A DNA stretch of 26,965 nt from a virus: positions 1 to 26,965 of the IMG/VR virus record IMGVR_UViG_3300034418_007914. One strand, given 5' to 3'. This document shows positions 1 through 6,893 of the stretch, piece after piece. Below the pieces are notes generated by a model, which did not search any database, had not been told where the DNA came from, and saw only the letters and a program-made list of their open reading frames with translations. The translations under genes and the position numbers were made by a program. Each line of letters starts with the position of its first letter. Positions within the stretch are counted from its first letter, which is position 1.

Positions 1-270
1 GGTGATGGTGGTTATGCTCGTTTAGACTTTACTTATAGTGCTGCAGATCTACTGGCTTATTCTAATGGGCAGCCATTAGCGCAAAAGCAGGCAAATTTTG
101 TTCATGACGGTTCTTCCACTGAGATGGAGTTTAACTATGTCGTTTTATTGAGAACAGTGGGGAGTGATCCGACTACTGTTGTTGGCTTTCAAAAATTAGC
201 AGAAGTTGTTAATTTGACAAATGGAAATTTTGCGCGATTTGATATTAATATTTTACATGGAGCAGGTTAA
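1..270 (+). CDS. Phage structural protein, C-terminal part (partial)
   Basis: The window opens inside an open frame that ends in TAA at 268-270; the 89 visible codons have no in-frame stop. The visible part ends FARFDINILHGAG and is rich in small and polar residues. I do not recognise a family. Because the genes that follow, in the same direction and directly coupled, are fibre-like proteins, it is most likely a virion or tail component. The stop overlaps the next start by one base (TAATG), so the two are probably translated in a coupled way. The start lies upstream of the window. Confidence 0.65.
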   Translation, partial: GDGGYARLDFTYSAADLLAYSNGQPLAQKQANFVHDGSSTEMEFNYVVLLRTVGSDPTTVVGFQKLAEVVNLTNGNFARFDINILHGAG

Positions 271-524
271 TGGACTTAGTCTCAAGGTTAAACGAAACTT
301 CTAATTTAAACCGTTTAAGCGCAGTTGATGCGGCTTATGTTGGCAGTCCGTACCAAGGATCAAACTTTAAAGCTAAATGGCAAGGTTACGACGCCGATGG
401 AAACGCCACTGTTAAATACAATGGTCAGGTTTATACTGCAAGAAACCTGTCTTCCAGATCAAGCGTTTTAAATAAATCTGTTATATTAAGGGTTAGCAAG
501 GGCAGTCGCTTCGTCAACTATTGA
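270..524 (+). CDS. Small protein with KWQGYDADGN module, probable virion component
   Basis: This 84-residue protein starts at an ATG overlapping the previous stop. Residues 36-45 read KWQGYDADGN, followed by a short beta-rich stretch (TVKYNGQVYTARNL). The same motif is at residues 35-44 of the next, much larger protein, so the two share a small domain, perhaps a beta-barrel in which a variable loop follows Asp-Gly-Asn. The codons differ at many synonymous positions between the copies, so the duplication is old. There is no signal peptide, membrane segment or catalytic motif. The family is unknown; the role as a fibre or neck accessory is inferred from position between virion genes. Only one base separates its stop from the next start. 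Confidence 0.65.
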   Translation: MDLVSRLNETSNLNRLSAVDAAYVGSPYQGSNFKAKWQGYDADGNATVKYNGQVYTARNLSSRSSVLNKSVILRVSKGSRFVNY

Positions 525-525
525 T

Positions 526-2433
526 ATGCCGTCTTTAGAGGAGCTTGTACAAGAATTCGCAAGACGCGCTCGGTTGCAATTAATGCAACAGATAGAAGAG
601 CAACAAGATGCAGATACTTCAACAGCAAAATGGCAGGGTTATGATGCTGACGGCAACCCAATCGTAAAAGATGGAGATCAGACCAAAGTTGTCAGAGGGA
701 TTGGAGACACGGGATTAGTAAAAGGGCAGAAAGTAATCCTTGACGATGCAGGCAGTATTGAATATAAAAGAAGGCGGCAGGAGGAACAAAAACAGCTTGA
801 CAGGAAAAGAAAAAGGGTAACTCAACCTAGAAGATTAAAGGTAAGGGATAATTTAATATCTGTAGCTCCAGTCATTGAAGAAGAGATTCGCTATTTAACT
901 GAAGAGGAATTGCCTGTTTTTGAGATTCCTAGTCCAGGATTTTATGTTTGCACTTATTCAACACTCAGGTCATCGGAGGTAAACACCACGTTTGCTGACG
1001 TACTTACATCTATTACTGCAGGTTTAGCCGATTACTCTGTAAGTCAAACTAACAGTGTACCGAGTTATACAAATCAGGCGACTGGTGGAACAACCTGGAG
1101 GATTAGCGTTGGTGCGATTGCAGTAGCCTCTCGTAGCGCAGGAGGGCAAGATGGTACAGCATCTGCAAGTCTTAGCGGTCTTGGAATCAATTTAAGCGGC
1201 AGTTGTACAGGAGATCAACGGATAGGCGACGCGGCTATTGATATTAGAGAAACAACTGCTGGTGGTGATTTTGACTATGAACTAGATGGATCAAATCTAG
1301 CTCTTGTTATTAATGTTCTTGGAGGCAACGCAGGGGCTGATGCAGATTGCATGCACATCACTTTCCCAAGAGCTGTTTGGTATTATCAGATTTTAAATGA
1401 CCCGGAAGATGAGACATTAACACGTATTAGAGAAATAAATTTAAATGATCTCGTTCCTAATCAAGTATTTGAAAGTAAATTAGTGCATAATTTCACTGCA
1501 AGAGAAGGAAACAATGCTTTTGTATATAGCATTTGGTATGTAGCTGATGTTGACATGACGCAGACTGAGACAACTGTTGATATAGATAATGGAGATGAAA
1601 GAGAAATCAGAATGTTTGTCGGCAAGCGAACTCGGTATGTCGTTCATGCAAGGCTAAACATTGCTACTGGTGAAATTGAAACTAAAGTAAACGAAAGCCC
1701 CAATACCGGAGACTTCAGAGGTGCTCCTTTTAATGACATTATTGAATATCCAAATAATGCAAATTCAAACGGGCAATGGCTAATAGAAGCTAGAGCTAAA
1801 GGGGATGCAAGTGGTGGTGTTGGCAGTTTCGGTTTTGATACTTTAGTCGCATTTGCAGCGATTGCAGGTGCAAGTATTGAAGACGATCTAGCAACGAGCT
1901 TCTTTAATCCAGAGGCTGTCTGGAGAGAGTCCTATGATGGCGATTGGATTAATGCATATAGTGACATAATTTGGAGCAATGCAGCATTTGCTAATGTTAC
2001 AGATCAAGATCTTGCTGATTTCCTCCTCTCTTCTTACAAGCAGGGTAAATTCTACAGAGGCTGGGATTCTTTAATGACATTAAAGCCAGGTGTTCTTCCG
2101 GCTGAGTTTATTGAATGGGATCCTACTGGTGATCCGTTTGAAGGTAATGCAAGGCCAGATGGAGATTGGCATGATATTGAAAACTTGCAAGCCCGAATTG
2201 AATTGTCAGGAACAGCTATAGAATACGCAAATTATTTTGATGGCTCTCAAGCAAACACTCCTGATGATTTTACGCAATGGCGTACATGGACTGGTGTTGA
2301 TCTTAATGGCGTAGAGGAGGAACGATTGGGTCCGAACTTTGCTACGCCTGACAATGTAAATGAAACAGGAGTACCACGAGGTGACAGACTTCGTGATCAT
2401 GTCTGGTTCTCATTTGTTCCTCCGTCGGCATAG
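526..2433 (+). CDS. Large tail-fibre-like virion protein with N-terminal KWQGYDADGN module
   Basis: This protein has 635 residues. Residues 1-30 are probably helical, residues 35-75 carry the KWQGYDADGN module shared with the preceding small gene, and about residues 76-105 form a highly charged linker rich in Arg, Lys, Glu and Gln. The remaining roughly 500 residues are rich in beta-forming and small residues with many Asp, Asn and Gly, typical of phage fibre or spike proteins. I see no lyase or lysozyme active-site motif. The position, one base after the previous gene and before another fibre with an Mtd-like N terminus, supports a tail fibre or tail tip role. The short module may be the attachment domain and the C-terminal part the receptor-binding or stalk portion (inference). 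A perfect GGNANNCTAG motif follows seven bases after the stop. Confidence 0.7.
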   Translation: MPSLEELVQEFARRARLQLMQQIEEQQDADTSTAKWQGYDADGNPIVKDGDQTKVVRGIGDTGLVKGQKVILDDAGSIEYKRRRQEEQKQLDRKRKRVTQPRRLKVRDNLISVAPVIEEEIRYLTEEELPVFEIPSPGFYVCTYSTLRSSEVNTTFADVLTSITAGLADYSVSQTNSVPSYTNQATGGTTWRISVGAIAVASRSAGGQDGTASASLSGLGINLSGSCTGDQRIGDAAIDIRETTAGGDFDYELDGSNLALVINVLGGNAGADADCMHITFPRAVWYYQILNDPEDETLTRIREINLNDLVPNQVFESKLVHNFTAREGNNAFVYSIWYVADVDMTQTETTVDIDNGDEREIRMFVGKRTRYVVHARLNIATGEIETKVNESPNTGDFRGAPFNDIIEYPNNANSNGQWLIEARAKGDASGGVGSFGFDTLVAFAAIAGASIEDDLATSFFNPEAVWRESYDGDWINAYSDIIWSNAAFANVTDQDLADFLLSSYKQGKFYRGWDSLMTLKPGVLPAEFIEWDPTGDPFEGNARPDGDWHDIENLQARIELSGTAIEYANYFDGSQANTPDDFTQWRTWTGVDLNGVEEERLGPNFATPDNVNETGVPRGDRLRDHVWFSFVPPSA

Positions 2434-2440
2434 TCACTAA

Positions 2441-2450
2441 GGAATACTAG
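2441..2450 (+). promoter_or_regulatory. GGNANNCTAG intergenic motif (GGAATACTAG), putative late promoter
   Basis: Perfect copy of the recurring motif, seven bases after a stop codon and 18 bases before the GTG start of the 449-residue fibre gene. It is identical in all ten bases to the copy at 7921-7930. The promoter role is inferred from recurrence and position; no conserved -35 element is visible. Confidence 0.5.
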
Positions 2451-2468
2451 TTCAGCGTTTTTAAGCCT

Positions 2469-3818
2469 GTGGTACTGCAAATCCGGCGAGGAACTGCTGC
2501 TGATGTGGCGTCGGAAAGCTTTGTACCGGCCATGGGCGAGCCGTTATGGCTTACGGATGAAGATAATTTATACATTGGCGATGGCGCGACACAAGGAGGT
2601 AATTTAGTCGGTGGCGCTAGTGACTTGGATGAGTTAGCCTCGGTCACTTTAACATCAGAATCAATTGCGACGATTGAAAGTTATTCCGTCGCCAGCAATG
2701 TTGTTACGATTGATACTAGTACAAACCATGGTTATTCTGTCGGGCTGATTGTTACAATTTCAAATTCTTCAGTAGCAGCCTTAGATGGTAGCCATACAAT
2801 TTTGAGCACCCCGATAGGTAGTCAATTTACCTTTTCGTTAACAACTGCAGACGTTGCTTCAACTGCTGCTACGGGAACTGTAACGCCTTCTATTCCTGAT
2901 GGCAATATTTTAGCTTACAATGCAACCACCGAAGTTTGGGAGGATGTTGCTCCTAATACAAATCTTGAGATTGTCAATGATGTCACACCACAACTTGGCG
3001 GCAATTTAGACACAAACGGCAATAATATTGTAAGTGCTGGTAGTAACGATATTGCGTTTGATCCTGCAACCGGTCAAAATGTTGTTTTTAGAGGAAATGC
3101 TACTGATGGATCTGGGCGGATTGTTTTAAATTGTGAGCAAAACACTCATGCTATTACTATCCAGGGTCCAGCCCACGCTGCTGCTGCAAATTATACGTTA
3201 ACTTTTCCTACTACTGATGGAGATGCTGATCAGTATTTAATTACTGACGGTAGTGGCGTTCTTTCATGGCAGACACCTACAACTGAATTACTGTATACAC
3301 GCTTTCAATATAATTCTATTACTCCAACGTCAACTGCGGCTGGATCGCAGTTATTAGGACTGGATGGAACGGTTGGCGCCTGGTCAGAAATGACCTTTGC
3401 TAATAATGCAACTAACGGAACAAATATTGGCTCTGCGGACTTCAATCCAACCCTTACGGGCATTGATGTAACTGACGGAATTTTCAGTGAATTCCCTGTC
3501 GGCGTTTATAGGATTGATGCTGCAGTGCAGCTTACTATTGACAATTTAGCGACAAATAGCTATTTGAATTACAATCATCAAATTCAAGCTCGTAATGGTC
3601 CAGGTACTATTATTTCTTCTGTCGCGCAAAACTTTAATTTTACAACTACTGGCACTGCTCCAGGCTCAGCAGTTACTCAAGATGTGAATTTGTCATTAGT
3701 TGTACACCTTGAGAATGCAACAACTTCTTTAAATGATATTAGGATCATCTTAGATCAAGATCAAGGTACGGATTACTTCTGTAGCCTTGCATCTGTAACA
3801 TTTACGAAGATAGCTTGA
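2469..3818 (+). CDS. Tail fibre protein with Mtd-like N-terminal domain
   Basis: This is a 449-residue fibre protein. The first ~45 residues (LQIRRGTAADVAS, GEPLWLTDEDNLYIGDG) match the pattern of the major tropism determinant N-terminal domain, which joins many phage fibres to the virion: a short basic beta strand followed by a GEP.....D..LYIGDG hairpin. Residues ~65-135 look like an immunoglobulin-like beta domain; the middle contains a PQLGGNLDTNGNNI stretch common in cyanophage fibres; the C terminus is Ser/Thr/Asn-rich and may form the tip. The GTG at 2469 is chosen because it begins the conserved N-terminal domain. No Shine-Dalgarno sequence is evident, but a GGNANNCTAG motif lies 18 bases upstream. 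Related N-terminal domains occur in the proteins at 7949 and 9339. Confidence 0.8.
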   Translation: MVLQIRRGTAADVASESFVPAMGEPLWLTDEDNLYIGDGATQGGNLVGGASDLDELASVTLTSESIATIESYSVASNVVTIDTSTNHGYSVGLIVTISNSSVAALDGSHTILSTPIGSQFTFSLTTADVASTAATGTVTPSIPDGNILAYNATTEVWEDVAPNTNLEIVNDVTPQLGGNLDTNGNNIVSAGSNDIAFDPATGQNVVFRGNATDGSGRIVLNCEQNTHAITIQGPAHAAAANYTLTFPTTDGDADQYLITDGSGVLSWQTPTTELLYTRFQYNSITPTSTAAGSQLLGLDGTVGAWSEMTFANNATNGTNIGSADFNPTLTGIDVTDGIFSEFPVGVYRIDAAVQLTIDNLATNSYLNYNHQIQARNGPGTIISSVAQNFNFTTTGTAPGSAVTQDVNLSLVVHLENATTSLNDIRIILDQDQGTDYFCSLASVTFTKIA

Positions 3819-3820
3819 TA

Positions 3821-3830
3821 GGAACACTAG
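3821..3830 (+). promoter_or_regulatory. GGNANNCTAG intergenic motif (GGAACACTAG), putative late promoter
   Basis: Perfect copy of the motif two bases after the preceding stop and 32 bases before the scaffold start. It is followed by CGCG and then an AT-rich stretch, as is the copy at 23242. A small GGGA/TCCC inverted repeat lies between the motif and the scaffold start codon. Confidence 0.5.
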
Positions 3831-3862
3831 CGCGTTAATCCAGGGAGTGATTCCCTTTTACC

Positions 3863-4600
3863 ATGTCCGAAGAAAACACCAAAGTCTCTGAGATGGAGAC
3901 TGGCGGCCAAGATTCTGCGCCTCAAGCGAGTGCTGATGAAAAATCTCAGTACAGCCCTGATGAGGTGGCTAATCTTGTGAAAGCTTTGCGTTCTGAACGC
4001 GAGGCTCGTAAGACCTATGAACGTCAATTTAAAGAGAAGGAACAGCAACTTCTCAAACTAAAAGACGTTGATCTTGACCGGTATCAACAGCTTGAAGCGG
4101 ATGCAGCCCGTGCCGCCGAGATTGAATCCCGTTATGGCGAGACTATCCAGGCTATTGAGGAGAAGTACGGTCGCCAAACTGCGGAAGCGGAGAGCAAGGC
4201 GAAACAGGCAGAGACTCAGATTAACGAATTCAAAAAACGTTATGCACTTGAAAAAGTGTTTATTTCTGCTGGCGGACGACCTGATGCTGCTGACGGCGTA
4301 TCGTTCTTTGATATGTTTGCTGAGCAGATGAGTGCTCGGTTCCGTCAAGAGCCTAACGGTACGATTACCGTAGTGGATCAACAAGGCGATCCGATCCTTG
4401 ATAGCGAGTCCGGTAAGCGCATTTCACCTGAAGATTTTGTCGCTAGCTTTAAAACCCACCCGATTTATGGCACCTTCTTCAAAAGTGTTAAGGGTTCTGG
4501 TGCTGGTTTAAATTATGCTGGAACTGATGCAAATGGCATGCCAGTAGAGGATCTTTCGCAATTATCGCGTGAAGAATTATTCATGCGAGCGTTCGGTTGA
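3863..4600 (+). CDS. Capsid assembly scaffold protein
   Basis: This 245-residue protein is probably the internal scaffold on which the capsid shell assembles. The N terminus is Glu/Ser/Gln-rich and disordered; residues ~40-135 are a long charged coiled coil with many Glu, Lys, Arg, Gln and Ala; the C-terminal third (from GGRPDAADGVSFFDMF on) is more compact and ends EELFMRAFG, a plausible capsid-interacting tail. Scaffolds of HK97-fold phages typically have this acidic coiled-coil composition and lie directly before the major capsid gene, as here. A rho-independent terminator starts within a few bases of the stop, so scaffold and capsid transcripts can be uncoupled and the capsid expressed from its own leader. 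No protease motif is seen, so the scaffold must leave the shell by another route or be cut by a protease outside the window. Confidence 0.8.
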   Translation: MSEENTKVSEMETGGQDSAPQASADEKSQYSPDEVANLVKALRSEREARKTYERQFKEKEQQLLKLKDVDLDRYQQLEADAARAAEIESRYGETIQAIEEKYGRQTAEAESKAKQAETQINEFKKRYALEKVFISAGGRPDAADGVSFFDMFAEQMSARFRQEPNGTITVVDQQGDPILDSESGKRISPEDFVASFKTHPIYGTFFKSVKGSGAGLNYAGTDANGMPVEDLSQLSREELFMRAFG

Positions 4601-4602
4601 TC

Positions 4603-4626
4603 AGAAGCCCCGAAAGGGGCTTTTTT
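4603..4626 (+). terminator. Rho-independent terminator after scaffold gene
   Basis: A perfect 7-bp stem AAGCCCC / GGGGCTT with a GAAA tetraloop is followed by a run of six T. It lies immediately after the scaffold stop codon and before the long leader of the major capsid gene. Confidence 0.9.
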
Positions 4627-4778
4627 ATTGGGAAGAATAGAAGTTTCGGAATTATATGTTAGAAAGCACCCGGTTTTGACTGGCCGTGATGGTTAGCAGG
4701 CAGGGTGTTCCGAGTTAGAGCGTGATGCTCTGGACACGTTTCACCTTTCCTTTTGTTAACCACAGGAGTTAATTTCCA
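4627..4778 (+). promoter_or_regulatory. Structured 5' leader of the major capsid gene
   Basis: About 150 non-coding bases separate the terminator from the capsid start, much longer than other gaps in the structural region. At 4705-4737 a hairpin can form: an outer stem GTGTTCC / GGACAC with a bulge, and an inner perfect stem AGAGC / GCTCT. The sequence AGGAG at 4764-4768 is a good Shine-Dalgarno site 10 bases before the ATG. A promoter must lie in this leader or in read-through from upstream; a one-mismatch version of the recurring motif is at 4631-4640. The structure may stabilise the capsid mRNA or set its translation (inference). Confidence 0.45.
4631..4640 (+). promoter_or_regulatory. Variant of the intergenic motif (GGAAGAATAG)
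   Basis: One mismatch (A for C) from GGNANNCTAG, located directly after the terminator T-run and upstream of the major capsid leader. The position fits a promoter that restarts transcription after the terminator. The evidence is weaker than for the perfect copies. Confidence 0.3.
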
Positions 4779-5681
4779 ATGGCCCTTAATCTTTCCGAGG
4801 CTAAAAAGCACTCTCGGAACCCCCAGGAACTGGCAATCGTTACCGAATTAGCCGCTGGTCCCCTGCTGAGCGTCCTCCCTTTCCGTGAAATCCAAGGCAA
4901 CGGCCTGTTCTGGAAGCGTGAGGAGAGCCTCGGTGACGTGGGTTTCCGTAACTACAACGCTAACTACACCGAGAGCTACGCTGAAGTCAGCCAGCAATCT
5001 GAAAGCCTCCGCCTGTTCGGTGGCGACATCAAGGTTGACAAGGCTATCATTGATCTGGAAGGCCCTGAGGCTCGTGCCTATCAGGTGCAGTCCAAGACTC
5101 GCGCAATGCGTCTGGCTTGGGAATCGCTGTTCATCAACGGTGACTCCAACCAATCTCCTTCCGAGTTTGATGGTCTGGCTGCTCGCATGCCTGCAGCTGA
5201 CTTTGCAACCAACTCTCAGGTGATCCGCAACGGTAGCTCCGCTGCTGCTCTTGACCTTGGCGCTCTTGACGAAGCTATTGATGCTGTTGACGCCCAGGGC
5301 GGCACCAAGTATCTGGTGATGTCTAAGTCGGCACGTCGTGCTCTGACCACCAAGGCTCGTGCTTCTGCTCAGATTGATATCGCTCGTAACGAGTTCGGCT
5401 ACCAGCAAATGGTGTATGCCGGCCTGCCCGTGATTGAACTGGATCGCGACCATCAGAATGCTGCCATTCTTGATGCTACCCCTGCTGACCAGTCCATCTA
5501 CATCGTTACTTTCGGCAACGATCTGCTGACCGGCATCCAGAACGGTGGTGTTCAGGTCCGTCAACTGGGCGAGTCCTTCACGACTCCTCAGGAAGTCACC
5601 CGTGTTGAGTGGTATTGCGGCTTGGCTCTTGTCAATGGCCGTGCTGCTGCTCGCCTGACCAACGTTGACGCTACTGCCTGA
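4779..5681 (+). CDS. Major capsid protein (HK97 fold)
   Basis: This 300-residue protein forms the capsid shell. Its pattern fits HK97-type capsid proteins of about this size: an N-terminal helix-rich arm, an E-loop-like region around residues 45-75, a long spine helix region with residues MRLAWESLFINGD, an A-domain region (TKYLVMSKSARRALTT, YAGLPVIELDRDHQN), and a C-terminal strand containing VEWYCGLALVNGRAAARL. Codon use is strongly biased to C-ending and translation-optimal codons (AAC, CTG, ATC, GGC, CGT), unlike the A/T-ending codons of the fibre genes, as expected for the most abundant virion protein. A strong Shine-Dalgarno site AGGAG precedes the start. It is flanked by terminators on both sides, so it forms its own transcription unit, preceded by the scaffold and followed by a probable head accessory gene. 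Confidence 0.88.
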   Translation: MALNLSEAKKHSRNPQELAIVTELAAGPLLSVLPFREIQGNGLFWKREESLGDVGFRNYNANYTESYAEVSQQSESLRLFGGDIKVDKAIIDLEGPEARAYQVQSKTRAMRLAWESLFINGDSNQSPSEFDGLAARMPAADFATNSQVIRNGSSAAALDLGALDEAIDAVDAQGGTKYLVMSKSARRALTTKARASAQIDIARNEFGYQQMVYAGLPVIELDRDHQNAAILDATPADQSIYIVTFGNDLLTGIQNGGVQVRQLGESFTTPQEVTRVEWYCGLALVNGRAAARLTNVDATA

Positions 5682-5709
5682 TCTTAGTAGGCTTAACTAG
5701 CAAGACAAG

Positions 5710-5737
5710 AAAAGGGGGCTTCGGCCCTCTTTTTTTT
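5710..5737 (+). terminator. Rho-independent terminator after major capsid gene
   Basis: The stem AAAAGGGGGC / GCCCTCTTTT (one G-U pair) with a TTCG tetraloop is followed by a long T-run. It begins about 28 bases after the capsid stop codon. Confidence 0.9.
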
Positions 5738-5745
5738 GTGTAATT

Positions 5746-5755
5746 GGGAACCTAA
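5746..5755 (+). promoter_or_regulatory. Variant of the intergenic motif (GGGAACCTAA)
   Basis: One mismatch (final A for G) from GGNANNCTAG, eight bases after the terminator T-run and 56 bases before the next gene. An inverted repeat ACGCT / AGCGT (5767-5784) lies between it and the gene. The position is consistent with a promoter for the head accessory gene. Confidence 0.3.
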
Positions 5756-5811
5756 TACAGAACCAGACGCTAACTCTTGAGCGTAGGTTTGTAGTTTTTC
5801 CTTTTAGTATC

Positions 5812-6162
5812 ATGGCTGCACGTTCTACGGGGATGTTCCCCCGCGAAAAGTTCGACATTGACGCCAACATGCTCGTCACCACGAGTGACGCTGATCTTGG
5901 TGTTACCCTGTCCAACATCAAGACCATCCGCGTTGGTCTCGTTAACACGACCATCACTGGTAACGCTACCGTTGTGTTCAACATCGGTGGTCAAGACGTG
6001 ACCTTCACCGCTAACGACTTTGACGAGAACGGCACCGCTATTGCCCATCTGCGTGGTGCTCTTTGCGATGCTGACAACCTTGTTAAGTACACCGCTACTG
6101 CTGGCACCGGTACTGTGTCTGTTGGCACTGCCTTCCTGGACATGGTTGACAACGTTGGCTGA
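5812..6162 (+). CDS. Probable head accessory or decoration protein
   Basis: This 116-residue protein is mainly beta (repeated T/V/N-rich strands such as GNATVVFNIGGQDVTFTAND) with no membrane segment or catalytic motif. Like the major capsid gene just upstream, it uses C-ending, translation-optimal codons, which points to high expression. It sits between two terminators, again like the capsid gene. Small, abundant, beta-rich proteins next to the capsid gene in HK97-fold phages are commonly decoration or head-stabilising proteins; that role is inferred here from size, codon use and location, not from a recognised family. Confidence 0.65.
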   Translation: MAARSTGMFPREKFDIDANMLVTTSDADLGVTLSNIKTIRVGLVNTTITGNATVVFNIGGQDVTFTANDFDENGTAIAHLRGALCDADNLVKYTATAGTGTVSVGTAFLDMVDNVG

Positions 6163-6182
6163 TAAATAAGCCTACGGAATAA

Positions 6183-6210
6183 TAAGGGTGGCTAAGGTCA
6201 CCCTTTTTTT
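6183..6210 (+). terminator. Rho-independent terminator after head accessory gene
   Basis: The stem AAGGGTGGC / GTCACCCTT (one G-U pair) with a TAAG loop is followed by seven T. The T-run ends only three bases before the ATG of the next gene, so any transcript covering that gene must read through or start inside or just before the terminator. Confidence 0.88.
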
Positions 6211-6213
6211 ATT

Positions 6214-6438
6214 ATGCATTTACCTAAACTGCCAACCGTCTTTGTGAAGGGTGGCGAAGAGCGTAAAGCTTTCTTTACTGTGCAGGCACGGGAACTGATT
6301 GCTGCCGGCTGGGTGGAAAAAGGAACCGAAGAGGTTAAGCCTACTCCTGTTGAAGAGCCTAAAGCTGAGGTGGAAGAGGAAAAGGTTGAAGAGAAGCCTA
6401 AAACTCGTCGTACCTACAAGAAGAAGACTGAAGAATGA
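6214..6438 (+). CDS. Small charged protein, probable head-tail accessory
   Basis: This 74-residue protein has two parts. Residues 1-38 form a compact segment (MHLPKLPTVFVKGGEERKAF, then a VQARELIAAGWVEKG helix) that looks like a small folded domain. Residues 39-74 are a low-complexity tail alternating Glu, Lys, Pro and Val and ending in a basic RRTYKKK patch. The ATG lies three bases behind the T-run of a terminator and has no Shine-Dalgarno site, which is unusual. Its stop overlaps the next start (ATGA). The function is unknown; its place in the head gene cluster suggests a virion role. Confidence 0.7.
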   Translation: MHLPKLPTVFVKGGEERKAFFTVQARELIAAGWVEKGTEEVKPTPVEEPKAEVEEEKVEEKPKTRRTYKKKTEE

Positions 6439-6620
6439 ACGAGGATATTCAATACTCAAAAGGTCCACGTTACATTGACGGTATCAATATTGATGCCGAC
6501 ATTATTGCAGGTGAGCCAATTGTCCGCCGCCGACAGATTAGTGATCCTGTAAACGACGGGAGTCTAGGTAAACCTACTTATGCCCCAGGATCTTTAAATA
6601 AAGACGGCACACCTTTGTAA
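6435..6620 (+). CDS. Small hypothetical protein of the head cluster
   Basis: This 61-residue protein is hydrophilic, rich in Asp, Ile, Pro and Arg, without membrane segment or known motif. The start overlaps the previous stop as ATGA, indicating translational coupling. The C terminus (PGSLNKDGTPL) looks like a surface tail. The reading frame is supported by tight packing in the operon and the lack of a competing frame. A perfect GGNANNCTAG sequence lies within its coding region at 6558-6567, about 54 bases before the next gene; this is the only plus-strand copy I found inside a gene. Confidence 0.6.
   Translation: MNEDIQYSKGPRYIDGINIDADIIAGEPIVRRRQISDPVNDGSLGKPTYAPGSLNKDGTPL
6558..6567 (+). 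promoter_or_regulatory. GGNANNCTAG motif inside a coding region (GGGAGTCTAG)
   Basis: Perfect match to the motif but within the 61-residue gene rather than after a stop. It lies 54 bases upstream of the three basic miniproteins and could serve them, or it may be a chance match. Confidence 0.25.
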
Positions 6621-6621
6621 G

Positions 6622-6747
6622 ATGCCCTTTAAATCCGAAAAACAACGCAAGTACTTGTACGCTAAAGAACCAGCGGTCGCCAAGAAATTTGCAGCAGAAA
6701 CAAAGAATAAAAAGCGGAAGACTACTAAGAAGCGCTCAGGGAAGTAA
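6622..6747 (+). CDS. Basic miniprotein (MPFKSEKQRKYLYAKEP type)
   Basis: This 41-residue protein is too short for most gene finders. It begins MPFKSEKQRKYLYAKEP and is rich in Lys (about a third of residues), ending TKKRSGK. Proteins starting with this Lys/Arg/Tyr pattern (KSEKQRKYL.A..P..AKKF) are common small hypothetical proteins of phages, and I recognise the pattern but not a proven function. Its stop overlaps the next start as TAATG. The strongly basic character suggests binding to DNA or to the negatively charged capsid interior (inference). Confidence 0.7.
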   Translation: MPFKSEKQRKYLYAKEPAVAKKFAAETKNKKRKTTKKRSGK

Positions 6748-6893
6748 TGGCACTGCCTCTTTCTACTGCTAGGAGTATTGGCAAATCTAGAGCCAAGAAA
6801 GACAAAGTCGTCAGTGAATTTGGCGGCAAAGCTTCTCCTGTTAGCAAGAAAACCCGTAACGGTGCTACCAATCGTCGAAGGAGCAAGAAGTAA
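6747..6893 (+). CDS. Basic miniprotein of the head cluster
   Basis: This 48-residue protein (starting MALPLSTARSIGKSRAKKDK, ending NRRRSKK) has about 30% Lys plus Arg. It is joined to the genes on both sides by TAATG overlaps, so the three basic miniproteins are probably made together. No domain is recognised. Composition recalls histone-like tails, and an internal capsid or DNA-condensing role is possible but unproven. Confidence 0.65.
   Translation: MALPLSTARSIGKSRAKKDKVVSEFGGKASPVSKKTRNGATNRRRSKK

Noticed and set aside
4848-5564. Long open frame on the minus strand across the major capsid gene
   Set aside because: It results from the strong codon bias of the capsid gene; the translation has no recognisable domain and no ribosome binding site.
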